DNA of 64,000 bases from Pseudomonas sp. B21-056 (GCF_026016325.1 NZ_CP087203.1:4526001-4590000), one strand, 5' to 3'; positions 1 to 8,856 are shown, counted from the stretch's first letter. Translations and numbers: made by a program. Notes: generated by a model from the letters alone, not told the origin.

Positions 1-283
1 TGCTGACGCGACATGGAATGCGTTGCAGCATGAGTCGCAAGGGCAACTGCTGGGACAATGCGGTCATGGAGCGCTTCTTCTTGAATCTGAAGATGGAGCG
101 TGTTTGGCGCAAGGATTACGCCAACCATGGCGAAGCGATCAAGGACATCACGGACTACATCGTGCGGTTCTACAACGGAAGGCGAATCCATTCATCCTTG
201 GGCTATTTACCGCCCAATCAGTATGAGCGGCAAGCAGCCTGAAAAACACCGATTGAGGTGTCCGGAAAAAGTTGACCACCTCA
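1..283 (+). mobile_element. Right end of an IS3-family insertion sequence
   Basis: The window opens inside an insertion sequence. It holds the last part of an IS3-type transposase frame, about 40 nt of non-coding DNA, and then a likely terminal repeat ending in ...TTGACCACCTCA near 281-283. The element boundary is inferred from the usual CA-3' terminus of IS3 elements and from the change to ordinary Pseudomonas intergenic DNA (a REP copy starts at 313). The left end and any target duplication lie outside the window. Confidence 0.7.
3..242 (+). CDS. IS3-family transposase (OrfB/integrase core), 3' part only
   Basis: This is the C-terminal 79 residues of a DDE integrase-type transposase. It contains the highly conserved IS3 OrfB stretch SMSRKGNCWDNAVMERFF, whose Glu is the last catalytic acidic residue of the DDE triad. 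The closing signature YNGRRIHSSLGYLPP is also present. The frame is open to the left edge of the window, so the real start is upstream. It ends with TGA at 240-242, about 40 nt before the presumed element end. Whether the full element is intact cannot be judged from here. Confidence 0.85.
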   Translation: MTRHGMRCSMSRKGNCWDNAVMERFFLNLKMERVWRKDYANHGEAIKDITDYIVRFYNGRRIHSSLGYLPPNQYERQAA

Positions 284-312
284 GGTCAGCAACAACAGGG
301 GTGGCGGATAAA

Positions 313-340
313 TCGCTATCGCGAGCAGGCTCGCTCCCAC
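313..340 (-). repeat. REP palindrome, single copy
   Basis: Single copy of the P. fluorescens-type REP (CGCTATCGCGAGCAGGCTCG + CTCCCAC). It lies between the IS end and the amidotransferase stop codon. A truncated echo (GCTCCCACAG) follows at about 349-358. Confidence 0.8.
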
Positions 341-367
341 ATTGACCCCGCTCCCACAGCAGAGTCT

Positions 368-1102
368 TCAGCCCTGGGTTGTTTCGGCCTGTGGTTTATG
401 AGCGACGAAACGCATCATCCACTCGGCCACGGTCGTGCCGTGATGTTCCTGCTCAAGGCTCGCCATGCCCTGGCTGTAGACCTGCTCGCCCAGATGCTGC
501 TGGCGGATCTCCAGCAACGCCCGGGAGTAATCGTGGATGAATTCGGGGTGGCCCTGGAAGCACAGCACCTGATCATTGATGTGGTAGGCAGCGTACGGGC
601 AGAAATCGCTGGAGGCGATGACCGTGGCGTTTTCGGGCAGTTGAGTGACCTGGTCCTGATGGCTGATCAGCAGGGTCAGTTCCTCCCTCACCGGGCTCAT
701 CCACGGTGCCTTGGCCGCGAGCTTGTAGCGGTGGGTGCCGACGCCCCAACCCTGGGTGGCGCGTTCGGTCTTGCCGCCCAGTAACAGCGCCAGCAATTGG
801 TGTCCGAAGCAAACGCCCAGCAGTTTGTCGCCCCGCTGGTAGCGGCCCAGCAGGTACTTCTTGAGGGTTTGAATCCACGGGTCGGTCCCAAACGAGTCGG
901 CCTTGCTACCGGTCACCAGGTAGGCGTCGAACACTTCATCATCGCTCGGGTACTGGCCTTCCATGACGTTGTATACGACGAAATCGGCCGCGACAGGCTG
1001 TTGTGAAAACAGCCGCTGGAACATCTGCCCGTAACCCTGATATTGATCGACCAGCTCCGGGCGCAGGATATCGGTTTCGAGAATGCAGATGCGTAGCGAC
1101 AT
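368..1102 (-). CDS. Class I glutamine amidotransferase-like protein
   Basis: Protein of 244 residues with the class I glutamine amidotransferase (GATase1) fold and no synthetase domain. The nucleophile elbow LGVCFGHQLLA places the catalytic Cys at residue 98. The Cys-His-Glu triad is completed by His185 and Glu187 in QGHPEF. Family members resemble the amidase half of GMP synthase and include enzymes that hydrolyse gamma-glutamyl compounds. The actual substrate here is unknown. The ATG at 1102 begins MSLRICILETD, a typical family N-terminus. It lies 83 nt downstream of the FadB-like gene on the same strand and could be co-transcribed, but nothing else ties it to beta-oxidation. Confidence 0.8.
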   Translation of the reverse strand: MSLRICILETDILRPELVDQYQGYGQMFQRLFSQQPVAADFVVYNVMEGQYPSDDEVFDAYLVTGSKADSFGTDPWIQTLKKYLLGRYQRGDKLLGVCFGHQLLALLLGGKTERATQGWGVGTHRYKLAAKAPWMSPVREELTLLISHQDQVTQLPENATVIASSDFCPYAAYHINDQVLCFQGHPEFIHDYSRALLEIRQQHLGEQVYSQGMASLEQEHHGTTVAEWMMRFVAHKPQAETTQG

Positions 1103-1185
1103 AAAAAATACCTGACACGGTGATGGGAATATTGCACACCCCAGAGCCTGCCTTGAAACACCCTCTCAAGGCAAGCCCCCTGCTG

Positions 1186-3330
1186 TCAGAACAGTGTCTG
1201 TCCGACAGCTTTTTCCAACAACAGGGCCGGTGGTGAGAAACGTTCGCCATACTGCTCGGACAGGTACTGGGCCCGGGCGACAAAATCCTGTAGGCCGTAC
1301 TGGTTGATGAACTGCAACGCACCGCCGGTCCAGGTCGCGAAGCCAATTCCGAAGACCGAACCAACGTTGGCATCGGCCGTCGACGTGAGCACGCCCTCCT
1401 CCATACAGCGTACGGTTTCCAGGGCCTGGATAAACAACAGCCGATCACGGATGTCCTGGGGTGGAATCTGCCGGTCGGCATCCTCGAAACGACGTTTGAG
1501 CTCCGGCCACAGATGTTTTTGCCCACCGACCGGGTATTCATAGAAACCGGCCCCGGCAGCTTTGCCCGGTCGCTGGTATTCCTTGAGCAGCAAGTCAATC
1601 ACGGAGAACGCCGGATGCTCAATCGGGGTTTTCCCTTCTGCTTGAAGGTCCTTGGCGGTTTCGGCACGGATATGGCTGATCAGGCTGAGGGAAACTTCGT
1701 CAGATACCGCCAGAGGCCCGACCGGCATCCCGGCCTTGCGGGCCTCGGTCTCGATCATCGGCGCGCTCACTCCCTCACCGAGCATGGCGATGCCTTCGTG
1801 GATAAAGGTGCCGAATACCCGCGACGTGAAAAAACCGCGACTGTCATTGACCACTATGGGCGTCTTGTTGATCTGCCGGACGAAATCGAAACCACGGGCC
1901 AGAGTTGCATCGCTGGTGTGGGCACCCTTGATGATTTCCACCAGGGGCATTTTTTCCACCGGGCTGAAGAAATGCAGGCCGATGAACTTCGTCGGGTCCG
2001 CAATCGCGGTAGCCAGGCCGGTGATGGGTAAAGTCGAGGTGTTGGAGGCGATCACCGCGTCCGGCCCCACCACCGCGTGGGCGGCCGCCAACACCTTGGC
2101 TTTCAGGGCACGATCCTCAAATACCGCCTCGATGATCAGGTCGCAACCGGACAGGTCCGCATCGTTGTCAGTAATGTGGATCCGCGCCAGCGTGGCGTCG
2201 CGTTGCTGCACGGTGATCTGCTCGCGGGCGACCTGCTTGTCCAGCAGCGCGGCCAGACGGGCCTTGCCCTGCTCAGCGGCGGCCAGGTCGATGTCCTTGA
2301 GGACCACCTCGATGTCGGCCAGGGCGCTGACACAGGCAATGCCGGCCCCCATCATGCCGGCGCCGAGCACCCCGACTTTTTTTGTCAGATAAGGTGCAAT
2401 CCCTTGTGGGCGCGAGCCGCCGGCCTTGATCTCGTTGAGCTGGAACCAGAAGGTGCCGATCAGGTTCTTGGCGATCTGGCCCGTGGTCAATTCGGTGAAA
2501 TAGCGGGTTTCGATCAGGTGCGCCGCGTCAAACCCCACCTGGGCGCTTTCCACTGCGGCACATAGGATTTTCTCCGGCGCCGGCAGGCAACCCTGGGTCC
2601 TGTTGCGCAGGATCGAAGGGGCAATCGCCAGGGTCTGCGCGACGCTCGGATCGGACGGCGTGCCCCCGGGGATCCGATACCCCTTTACGTCCCAAGGTTG
2701 GACCGCGTTCGGGTTGGCATGAATCCAGTCCCGAGCCTTGGCCATCAGTTCGTCACGATCGACCGCCAGTTCATCGATCAACCCGGCCTGCAGGGCTTGT
2801 CGAGGGCTAACCCGCTTGCCTTCGAGCAGATACGGCAAGGCTTTCTCCAGGCCGAGCAGGCGCACCATCCGCACCACCCCGCCGCCGCCCGGCAGCAGGC
2901 CCAGGGTGACTTCCGGCAGCCCGATTTGCACCGACGGATGATCCAGCGCCACGCGATGATGGCAAGCCAGGCAGAGCTCCCAACCGCCGCCGAGCGCTGC
3001 ACCGTTGATAGCGGCCACCACCGGTTTGCCTAGCGTCTCGAGGGCGCGCAGTTGCGCCTTGAGCCCCAGGATCATCTCGTAGAAAGCCTTGGCCTCGGGC
3101 TTGCCGACCGCGACCAGCTCATTGAGATCGCCACCGGCGAAAAAGGTCTGCTTGGCCGAGGTGATGATCACGCCGGCGATCGAATCTCTTTCGGCAAGCA
3201 GGCGGGCCACGCAGGCGGCCATGGCCTCCCGGTACACAGCGTTCATGGTGTTGGCGCTCTGGCCAGGCAAGTCCATCGTCAGGACGACGATCCGGTCCTG
3301 GCCGGTTTCATAACGAATGGCAGCGGTCAT
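1186..3330 (-). CDS. FadB/FadJ-like enoyl-CoA hydratase / 3-hydroxyacyl-CoA dehydrogenase
   Basis: Bifunctional beta-oxidation protein of 714 residues, the usual size for FadB/FadJ. Residues 1-190 form a crotonase domain. The oxyanion loop is FAGGDL, and the glutamates at 119 (GGWELC) and 140 (GLPEVTLG) match the two catalytic acids of E. coli FadB. A Rossmann motif VLGAGMMGAG begins near residue 321, and the dehydrogenase signature HFFSPVEKMPLVEII follows, with two C-terminal HCDH domains. The start at 3330 (MTAAIRYETG) is preceded by AAGGAACC; an in-frame extension to 3471 has no ribosome site and lies over the thiolase gene. It is 23 nt downstream of the thiolase gene, so the pair is an operon. 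It is probably a paralogue of the main fadBA5 pair. Confidence 0.9.
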   Translation of the reverse strand: MTAAIRYETGQDRIVVLTMDLPGQSANTMNAVYREAMAACVARLLAERDSIAGVIITSAKQTFFAGGDLNELVAVGKPEAKAFYEMILGLKAQLRALETLGKPVVAAINGAALGGGWELCLACHHRVALDHPSVQIGLPEVTLGLLPGGGGVVRMVRLLGLEKALPYLLEGKRVSPRQALQAGLIDELAVDRDELMAKARDWIHANPNAVQPWDVKGYRIPGGTPSDPSVAQTLAIAPSILRNRTQGCLPAPEKILCAAVESAQVGFDAAHLIETRYFTELTTGQIAKNLIGTFWFQLNEIKAGGSRPQGIAPYLTKKVGVLGAGMMGAGIACVSALADIEVVLKDIDLAAAEQGKARLAALLDKQVAREQITVQQRDATLARIHITDNDADLSGCDLIIEAVFEDRALKAKVLAAAHAVVGPDAVIASNTSTLPITGLATAIADPTKFIGLHFFSPVEKMPLVEIIKGAHTSDATLARGFDFVRQINKTPIVVNDSRGFFTSRVFGTFIHEGIAMLGEGVSAPMIETEARKAGMPVGPLAVSDEVSLSLISHIRAETAKDLQAEGKTPIEHPAFSVIDLLLKEYQRPGKAAGAGFYEYPVGGQKHLWPELKRRFEDADRQIPPQDIRDRLLFIQALETVRCMEEGVLTSTADANVGSVFGIGFATWTGGALQFINQYGLQDFVARAQYLSEQYGERFSPPALLLEKAVGQTLF

Positions 3331-3353
3331 TGAAATGGTTCCTTGAAGTCGGC

Positions 3354-4559
3354 TCAGAGGCGTTCGATGACAGTGGCGATGCCCATGCCGCCGCCCACAC
3401 ACAGGGTCGCCAGCCCGTAGCGCAGGCGACGGACCTCCAACTCGTCGAGCAGGGTACCGAGGATGGCGCACCCCGTTGCTCCCAAAGGGTGCCCCATGGC
3501 GATGGAACCGCCGTTGACGTTGACCCTGGCGGGGTCGATGGCCATGTCCTTGATGAACTTGAGCACCACCGAGGCGAAGGCTTCGTTGACCTCGAACAGG
3601 TCGATGTCCTCCACCCGCAACCCGGCCTTGGCCAAGGCTTTGCGAGTGGCCGGCGCCGGGCCGGTGAGCATGATGGTCGGATCGGTGCTGGTGACAGCCG
3701 TGGCGACGATCCGCGCCCGGGGCTGCAGGCCCAGGGCCCGCCCCTTGGCTTCGGAACCGACCAGCATCAGCGCTGCACCATCGACGATCCCGGAACTGTT
3801 GCCGGGGGTGTGCACATGATCGATCCGCTCGACATGGCTGTAGACCCGCAGCGCCGTGGCGTCGAAACCCATCTGGCCCACGGCTTCGAAACTCGGCTTG
3901 AGCCTGCCCAGGCCTTCAAGGGTCGAATCGGCGCGGATGAATTCATCATGGTCCAGCAACACGATGCCGTTCTGGTCCCGTACCGCCACCAGGGACTTAT
4001 CGAAAGAGCCATCGGCCCGGGCCCGCGCGGCTTTTTGCTGGGAGTACAGCGCGTAGGCATCGACGTCTTCGCGACTGAAGCCTTCCAGCGTGGCGATCAG
4101 GTCGGCACCGATACCCTGGGGGACGAAGTGACCGTGCAGGTTGGATTGCGGGTCCAGCGCCCAGGCCCCGCCGTCGCTTCCCATGGGCACCCGGGACATC
4201 GACTCGACGCCACCGGCCACCACCAGGTCCTCGAACCCGGAGCGCACTTTCATGGCCGCCAGGTTCACCGCTTCAAGACCGGAGGCGCAGAACCGGTTGA
4301 GCTGGACACCCGCGACACTGACGTCCCAGTCAGCCATCAAGGCGGCGGTCTTGGCAATATCGGCCCCCTGCTCGCCTACCGGCGTCACGCAACCGAGCAC
4401 GATGTCGTCGACCTGGCAGGTGTCCAGGTCCATGCGCTGCGCCAGGGCGCGGAGCAACCCGCCCACCAGGCTCACCGGCTTGACGCTGTGCAGGGCACCA
4501 TCGGCCTTGCCCTTGCCACGGGGGGTGCGCAAGGCATCGAAAATCAAAGCTTGGGTCAT
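3354..4559 (-). CDS. Acetyl-CoA C-acyltransferase (thiolase, FadA-like)
   Basis: Thiolase of 401 residues that cleaves 3-ketoacyl-CoA in the last step of beta-oxidation. The acyl-accepting Cys is residue 91 in [10 protein letters not shown]. The second half carries [18 protein letters not shown] (active-site His), and the C-terminus has the deprotonating Cys in CVGGGMG. The start at 4559 ([18 protein letters not shown]) is preceded by GAGGATGTC. A longer frame to 4625 adds residues that do not look like thiolase. First gene of a two-gene operon with the hydratase/dehydrogenase downstream, so the two complete the hydration, oxidation and thiolysis steps; no acyl-CoA dehydrogenase gene is adjacent. 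Confidence 0.9.
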   Translation of the reverse strand: MTQALIFDALRTPRGKGKADGALHSVKPVSLVGGLLRALAQRMDLDTCQVDDIVLGCVTPVGEQGADIAKTAALMADWDVSVAGVQLNRFCASGLEAVNLAAMKVRSGFEDLVVAGGVESMSRVPMGSDGGAWALDPQSNLHGHFVPQGIGADLIATLEGFSREDVDAYALYSQQKAARARADGSFDKSLVAVRDQNGIVLLDHDEFIRADSTLEGLGRLKPSFEAVGQMGFDATALRVYSHVERIDHVHTPGNSSGIVDGAALMLVGSEAKGRALGLQPRARIVATAVTSTDPTIMLTGPAPATRKALAKAGLRVEDIDLFEVNEAFASVVLKFIKDMAIDPARVNVNGGSIAMGHPLGATGCAILGTLLDELEVRRLRYGLATLCVGGGMGIATVIERL

Positions 4560-4948
4560 GACATCCTCGAACCACTGTGGATCACGCAATGCCTCCAACC
4601 ATAAGCCCAGCGGCGCCGGATTCAATGACCCGAGTGCTCAAGCGCATTGACGAACAACGGTCAGACGAACGGTAGCGTGCTATCGGGTTAACCGATTCAG
4701 GAACGCGAGCTGTCTAGCCAGAGGACCCGCAAGAAGGTGGCAATGGGCCTCATGCCGTTTTTGTAGCGACTGGTTGAACACTGATACGAATTGGATCTAA
4801 GCCAAAGCGGCTGCGGCCCCTAATGTAATCCTTGTACAAGAGAGTCGTCGGGTTTTGCCGAGGCGCTTGTCAGACAGGAAGTGCAATGCCAGCCGTCATG
4901 GAGTTATGCAGGCTGGCCTCAGGAAATAACAAAAAAGGCGGGTCAGCC
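4560..4948. other. Divergent intergenic region, mostly unassigned
   Basis: This 389-nt stretch separates the thiolase (minus) from a small membrane-protein gene (plus). I see two short perfect palindromes, GGTTAACC near 4686 and CTTGTACAAG at 4831-4840. The second could be an operator, because it contains TTGTAC, a possible -35 reading toward the small gene. No convincing complete sigma-70 promoter, RNA gene or further coding region was found, and there is no CAAAC/GTTTG PsrA box. Confidence 0.4.
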
Positions 4949-5044
4949 ATGTTCAAACATTCGAAAGTTCGCCAAGCCGGACTCATTCTCTTCGCCACGA
5001 CGCTGCTGTTGATTTTGCCGAATATTCCCAAAGTGATCGGCTGA
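4949..5044 (+). CDS. Small single-pass membrane protein, 31 residues
   Basis: A 31-residue peptide with a basic N-terminus (KHSKVRQ) and one hydrophobic segment of about 17 residues (AGLILFATTLLLILPN). It looks like a small inner-membrane protein. The ATG at 4949 has AAGGCGGG about 8 nt upstream. An in-frame extension to 4832 is Cys-rich, low-complexity and has no ribosome site. The function is unknown and I do not recognise the family. The good charge/hydrophobic layout and ribosome site support it, but a peptide this short could be chance. Confidence 0.55.
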   Translation: MFKHSKVRQAGLILFATTLLLILPNIPKVIG

Positions 5045-5184
5045 GCATTGCGCCTAGTGGTCTGCATCATCAGTGAGTGGTATCGCTCTCCACTGTGTCG
5101 TCAAAAAATGTGACGGGCTCGTTGTTCGAGCGGCGTTGGCTGTGCCAACCTTTGCGCCACTCTCTCGACATGGAAGGCGATTCA

Positions 5185-5997
5185 TTGAAAGCTCTCATCC
5201 TGCTCGGGGCGTTGCTGCTCAGCACGCCCCTGTATGCCGCCCAACTGGTGCTGGAGTTGGGCGCGGCTGCGCGTACCTGGCAAACCGAAGAACTGCTCAA
5301 GCATCCTGAAGCCAGAACGGTCCAGATACCCGACGACGTTTCCTACAAGAAGCCGATGAGCTATCGTGCGGTGCCATTGACGGCGCTGCTGGCCGGTGTC
5401 CAGCCGGATGACCATTTGCAGGCCGTGGCCCTGGACGGCTTCGCCGCCGAAATGTCCGCCGCCCCCTTACTCAACAAGAACGGCGCCCGCGCCTGGTTGG
5501 CCATCGAGGATCCGGCCGCCCCTTGGCCATCCCTCGGCGATGGCAAGCCCAGCGCAGGGCCTTTCTACCTGGTCTGGACCGATCCCCAGGCGGGTCATAT
5601 CAGCCCGGAACAATGGCCATACGCGGTGGCGAGCATCAAGCGCCTGTCAGCCGTGGCCGAGCGCTTCCCGGCCCTGCTGCCGGCGCCTACCCTGGCCAAG
5701 GACGATCCGGTCAACAAGGGCTTCGAACTGTTCCAGAAGAACTGCCTGGCGTGCCATCGGCTCAATGGTGCAGGCGACGCCCAGTTTGGCCCGGACCTGA
5801 ATATCCCCTTCAATCCCACGGAATATTTCTCGGGGGATTTCCTCAAGCGCTATATCCGGGATCCGCAGGGCCTGCGTCATTGGCCGCAGGGCAAGATGCC
5901 GGCGTTTTCGGCGGCGGTGTTGCCAGACACAGAGCTGGATTTGTTGGTGGGGTATCTGAAGCATATGGCGGGGCGTAAGCAGCCGTTGAGTCAGTAG
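5185..5997 (+). CDS. Periplasmic c-type cytochrome with molybdopterin-oxidoreductase-like N-terminal domain
   Basis: Exported protein of 270 residues. A signal peptide (residues 1-19, ending LYAA) is followed by a region, about 25-150, that resembles the oxidoreductase molybdopterin-binding fold (HPEARTVQIPDD, YRAVPLTALL). I see no cofactor Cys in that region. A mono-haem cytochrome c domain follows, with CLACH at 187-191 and a likely axial Met near 236 (GKMPAF). The start is read as TTG at 5185, preceded by GGAAGG at good spacing. An ATG at 5170 would add five residues and has no ribosome site. Probably an electron carrier, partner unknown. It stands alone between two minus-strand genes. Confidence 0.8.
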   Translation: MKALILLGALLLSTPLYAAQLVLELGAAARTWQTEELLKHPEARTVQIPDDVSYKKPMSYRAVPLTALLAGVQPDDHLQAVALDGFAAEMSAAPLLNKNGARAWLAIEDPAAPWPSLGDGKPSAGPFYLVWTDPQAGHISPEQWPYAVASIKRLSAVAERFPALLPAPTLAKDDPVNKGFELFQKNCLACHRLNGAGDAQFGPDLNIPFNPTEYFSGDFLKRYIRDPQGLRHWPQGKMPAFSAAVLPDTELDLLVGYLKHMAGRKQPLSQ

Positions 5998-6006
5998 GAT
6001 CATCCC

Positions 6007-6038
6007 TGTGGCGAGGGCGCTTGCTCCCTCGCCACGGT
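6007..6038. repeat. REP-like palindrome, second type
   Basis: TGTGGCGAGGGCGCTTGCTCCCTCGCCACGG forms a hairpin (GGCGAGGG/CCCTCGCC). It lies between the cytochrome c stop and the convergent transglutaminase stop. This is a different REP subtype from the GTGGGAGCGAGC copies elsewhere in the window. It may also act as a bidirectional 3'-end structure for the two convergent genes. Confidence 0.65.
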
Positions 6039-6060
6039 AAATTCCAAGCCGGTTTCTGCG

Positions 6061-6861
6061 TTATTGCTGCTGCACCGTGATCACCGGCGCCGGCGTCACG
6101 GCCACCCTAGCCCGCATCTGCTCACCGCCGCCACGCCGCAGGCCACGCACCGGGCAGGCATCCAGGTAATCCAGGCCAACGGCCAGTTTCAAGTGCCGCT
6201 CCGGACGAGACAATTGGTGAGTCACGTCGAAGCTGTACCAGGCGTCCTCGAGCCAGGCTTCGGCCCAGGCGTGGCTGGCCAGGTGTTCGCTGTCCCCGCT
6301 GTACACGTAGCCGGACACATAGCGTGCCGGTATGCCCAGGCTGCGGGCGCAAGCCAGGAATACGTGGGTGTGGTCCTGGCACACCCCGCTGCGGCCGGCG
6401 AACGCCTGGGCCGCGCTGGTTTCCACCTCGGTGGAACCGGGGGTGTACGCCATATGCTGGTTCACCCCATGCATCAGGTCGATCAGCGCCGTACGATCGC
6501 GACGCTGCCTGCATTGCTCCCGCGCGAAATCGCGAAGGGCCTCGTCCGCTTCGGTCAGCCGGGTGAAGCGCAGGAACGGCAAGGCTGATTGCTCCTCATG
6601 CTCGGCCTCGCGCAATGGGTCGATGTCCACCTGGCCGCGCGCACCGATGATGATCGTTTCGTGAGGCTCGTCCAGGGTCAGGACGTGGAGGACGTTGCCG
6701 AACGGGTCCAACTGCGCACGCACCGGCCGAGGCAAATCGAGCTGCCAGCTCAGCACATGCTGGCGTTCGCTGTCGTGGGGCGTCAGGCGCAGGTACTGGA
6801 TACTGGCGCGAACCTGGTGCTCGTAGTGGTAGGCCGTTTCGTGGCGGATCGAAAGTCTCAT
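6061..6861 (-). CDS. Transglutaminase-like cysteine protease/amidase family protein
   Basis: Protein of 266 residues with the bacterial transglutaminase N-terminal beta domain (RLSIRHETAYHYE at the start). The transglutaminase-like core follows: catalytic Cys in SGVCQDHTHVF, His in SHAWAEAW and Asp in YSFDVTH. Such proteins are often encoded beside an alpha-E protein and an ATP-grasp protein, but neither is present here. The substrate is unknown. The ATG at 6861 is preceded by CTGGAGGT, an excellent ribosome site; a 22-residue upstream extension lacks one. Confidence 0.85.
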   Translation of the reverse strand: MRLSIRHETAYHYEHQVRASIQYLRLTPHDSERQHVLSWQLDLPRPVRAQLDPFGNVLHVLTLDEPHETIIIGARGQVDIDPLREAEHEEQSALPFLRFTRLTEADEALRDFAREQCRQRRDRTALIDLMHGVNQHMAYTPGSTEVETSAAQAFAGRSGVCQDHTHVFLACARSLGIPARYVSGYVYSGDSEHLASHAWAEAWLEDAWYSFDVTHQLSRPERHLKLAVGLDYLDACPVRGLRRGGGEQMRARVAVTPAPVITVQQQ

Positions 6862-6983
6862 ATGACCTCCAGATAGGAAGTGTGGATCGCGTTGCCCAAC
6901 TGCCTGTGCTCGGCGACAGGCTTGCACAGATAAAAACGGCCAACCCGAAGATCAGCCGTCGTTCTCGTGACAGGGTCTGGATA

Positions 6984-7325
6984 TCAGGCCTGGAGACGCC
7001 GGATCTCCTGCTTCACCCCCCAACCCTCAATGATGCCGCCCAAAGGCTCCACCACCGCTTCGAAGTCCTGCTCGAAATCTCCAATGTCATCGTAGGTGGC
7101 ATACATCACCCGGCTCAGTTCCAATGACCAGGCTCCGTCGTCCCGTGCGCTGATCTGTGCATTCAACGACTCACCCCGAAAATGACCCGCCGCCCTGCGC
7201 GCCCGCTCCTCGTCCGGGAAAATGGCGTAGAACTCGATAGGATGGAATTGTGAGAAGTCGAACCCGCCTTCTTTCATGCGGCGCAGCACGCTGGTGCTGA
7301 TGTCTTCTTGATAGGCTGTGCTCAT
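6984..7325 (-). CDS. RraB-family regulator of ribonuclease E
   Basis: Acidic protein of 113 residues resembling the RraB family, cytoplasmic proteins that bind RNase E and alter its activity on certain transcripts in E. coli. Family-like features are the central PIEFYAIFPDEERARRAAGHF and the acidic block TYDDIGDFEQDFEAVVEPLGG. The start at 7325 follows GAGGAGGACG. It is a single gene. Its presumed target, rne, is encoded about 44 kb away in the same window, so any link is through the proteins and not co-transcription. Confidence 0.75.
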   Translation of the reverse strand: MSTAYQEDISTSVLRRMKEGGFDFSQFHPIEFYAIFPDEERARRAAGHFRGESLNAQISARDDGAWSLELSRVMYATYDDIGDFEQDFEAVVEPLGGIIEGWGVKQEIRRLQA

Positions 7326-7528
7326 GAAACGTCCTCCTCAGATCGATGGATAGACTTTCCGTCTTCCCGTGCGGGCAACCAGTCGGTTGCAAGCGATACG
7401 GCATCAAATGACCGTCGGGACACAAGCATGTAGCTGACAAGACCGGACCTTGGCGATCCTTTCGCTGATCTCCATTGCAGAGTAGCCGTAAGTGATGGCC
7501 ACTGCCAAGCGGGGCCAGGCCACGAACT

Positions 7529-7765
7529 TCATGAAATCGGTGTAATGCTGATGATTTCAATGCTGTGCTGGGATTTGAGGTTCTTGACCGTCGGCTCGGC
7601 GGTTCGCCCTTCCAGGTCATTGAGATCCAGCTTGGCGGGCACCGGAAGCAGTCTTTCGCGAATCAGCTGAGCTGCCTGCTCCATGGTGGGCTCCTGGTCA
7701 TAGTCGAACTGCTCGGCGATCGCTTCGCCATGGTCATCAACGAACGTGATTTCCCACTTTTGCAT
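7529..7765 (-). CDS. Conserved small protein of unknown function, 78 residues
   Basis: Small soluble protein starting MQKWEITFVDDHGEAIAEQFDYDQEPTMEQAAQLIRERL and rich in acidic residues. It has no signal peptide, Cys cluster or known motif. The ATG at 7765 follows CGAGGAGACACC, a strong ribosome site; the 30-residue upstream extension is not protein-like. I do not recognise the family. The single gene is followed by about 200 nt without another gene. Confidence 0.7.
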   Translation of the reverse strand: MQKWEITFVDDHGEAIAEQFDYDQEPTMEQAAQLIRERLLPVPAKLDLNDLEGRTAEPTVKNLKSQHSIEIISITPIS

Positions 7766-7860
7766 TGGTGTCTCCTCGATCAATTCATGGCCGGGCTTAC
7801 CTCTATCTCGACATTTGAGGGTGAATAATCGTTCCGCTGAGCCACCGGACGGCACCTATG

Positions 7861-7884
7861 AAAAGACCGCCTCGCGGGCGGTCT
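7861..7884 (-). terminator. Rho-independent terminator of the START-domain gene
   Basis: Read on the minus strand, an 8-bp GC-rich stem (AGACCGCC/GGCGGTCT) with a 5-nt loop is followed by TTTT. It lies 29 nt past the stop of the START-domain gene. Confidence 0.85.
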
Positions 7885-7912
7885 CGGTGTGGACATCCAT
7901 CAGGCCTGCCGA

Positions 7913-8521
7913 TTACTTCTCGGCACGTTCCCTCAGGGCTTTCAAGGTGTTGAACGGCGCATCCACCACGAATTTGTTGGCCAGCCAGGACGGCACATCA
8001 CCACCGGGTTCGGTGTGGACCTGATACGTCACCTCGATCTGGTCCGCGCCCTTGGGCGTGAACTTCCAGAAACCATCGACCTGGGCCACCCGCACAAATC
8101 CCTTCTCTTCCGGCAGGTAGGTCGGCACGCCCTTGAGGTTACGGGTCAGGCTGCCATCGGCGCCTTCAACCGTGGTGACCTGCAGCACCGAATCCCGGGA
8201 CGTGACCGGCCATGGCGTATTGAACTGGGTATAGGTCCAGCTCTGGTTGCCTTCGTGCTTGAGCAGCTTCTGGGTGTTGCACTCGTGAATCCAGGCACAG
8301 GCACCCGAGACATCCTCCTGCAGGGCCCGCAGCTTGGTCATGGTGGTCTTCATGACGGTCACGCCGCGGTAGGCCTTGTACTTGGAACCGGCCACTTCAC
8401 TGAGTGAAACCTTGATACCGTCCTGCTCCTTGGCGACCTGCCAGTCTTCCGCCTGCGCAGTTGCGGTTGCCAACAATGCGGTCAAGCCACACAACACAGC
8501 CATACGATGCAGCGAACCCAT
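7913..8521 (-). CDS. Exported START-domain lipid-binding-like protein
   Basis: Protein of 202 residues with a Sec signal peptide (residues 1-24, ATAQAED) followed by a START/SRPBCC-like domain. Recognisable parts are the AYRGVTVMKTTMTKL strand, NTPWPVTSRDSVLQVTT and GFWKFTPKGADQIEVTYQVHTEPGGDVPSWLANKFV, which ends in the long C-terminal helix. START proteins hold hydrophobic ligands in a cavity; the ligand here is unknown. Periplasmic location is inferred from the signal peptide. Monocistronic, with its own strong terminator. Confidence 0.85.
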   Translation of the reverse strand: MGSLHRMAVLCGLTALLATATAQAEDWQVAKEQDGIKVSLSEVAGSKYKAYRGVTVMKTTMTKLRALQEDVSGACAWIHECNTQKLLKHEGNQSWTYTQFNTPWPVTSRDSVLQVTTVEGADGSLTRNLKGVPTYLPEEKGFVRVAQVDGFWKFTPKGADQIEVTYQVHTEPGGDVPSWLANKFVVDAPFNTLKALRERAEK

Positions 8522-8601
8522 AATTTTTTTCCTTATTGTCGAAGTCCGGTCATTTGAGTTTCGTCATCGGGCCTCAGCACCCAGCCCTGTCCATTGACCC
8601 A

Positions 8602-8856
8602 TCACACCGCCGTGGCCTGCTCCCACCACCCGAGCAGCCGGAGAGCTTGCTCACTGCTGTTGCCGCAGACCTCAATGTCGGCCGCGAACCCCGAGCACAC
8701 CGCTGGACGCTCCGGCTGGCCGAAAATCCGGCACAGGTTATCGACCGACAATTGCACGCAACGTTCTCCCGCCGGCTTGCCGTGGGGCATGCCTGGGATC
8801 GGCGAACTGATGGAAGGAGCAATGCAGCAAGCGCCACAGCCTTCACGGCATTTCAT
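8602..8856 (-). CDS. YkgJ-family cysteine-cluster protein
   Basis: Protein of 84 residues with the YkgJ-type Cys pattern. CREGCGACC is near the N-terminus, C33 and C42 are central, and C54 and C64 lie in the RPAVCSGF region. The family is thought to bind zinc or an Fe-S cluster; its role is not established. The start at 8856 has a TGAGGA site about 9 nt upstream. It overlaps no neighbours. Confidence 0.8.
   Translation of the reverse strand: MKCREGCGACCIAPSISSPIPGMPHGKPAGERCVQLSVDNLCRIFGQPERPAVCSGFAADIEVCGNSSEQALRLLGWWEQATAV

Noticed and set aside
3330..4604. A 424-codon plus-strand frame opposite the thiolase
   Set aside because: It is complementary to the thiolase gene, whose active-site motifs are complete, and contains only GC-driven residues.
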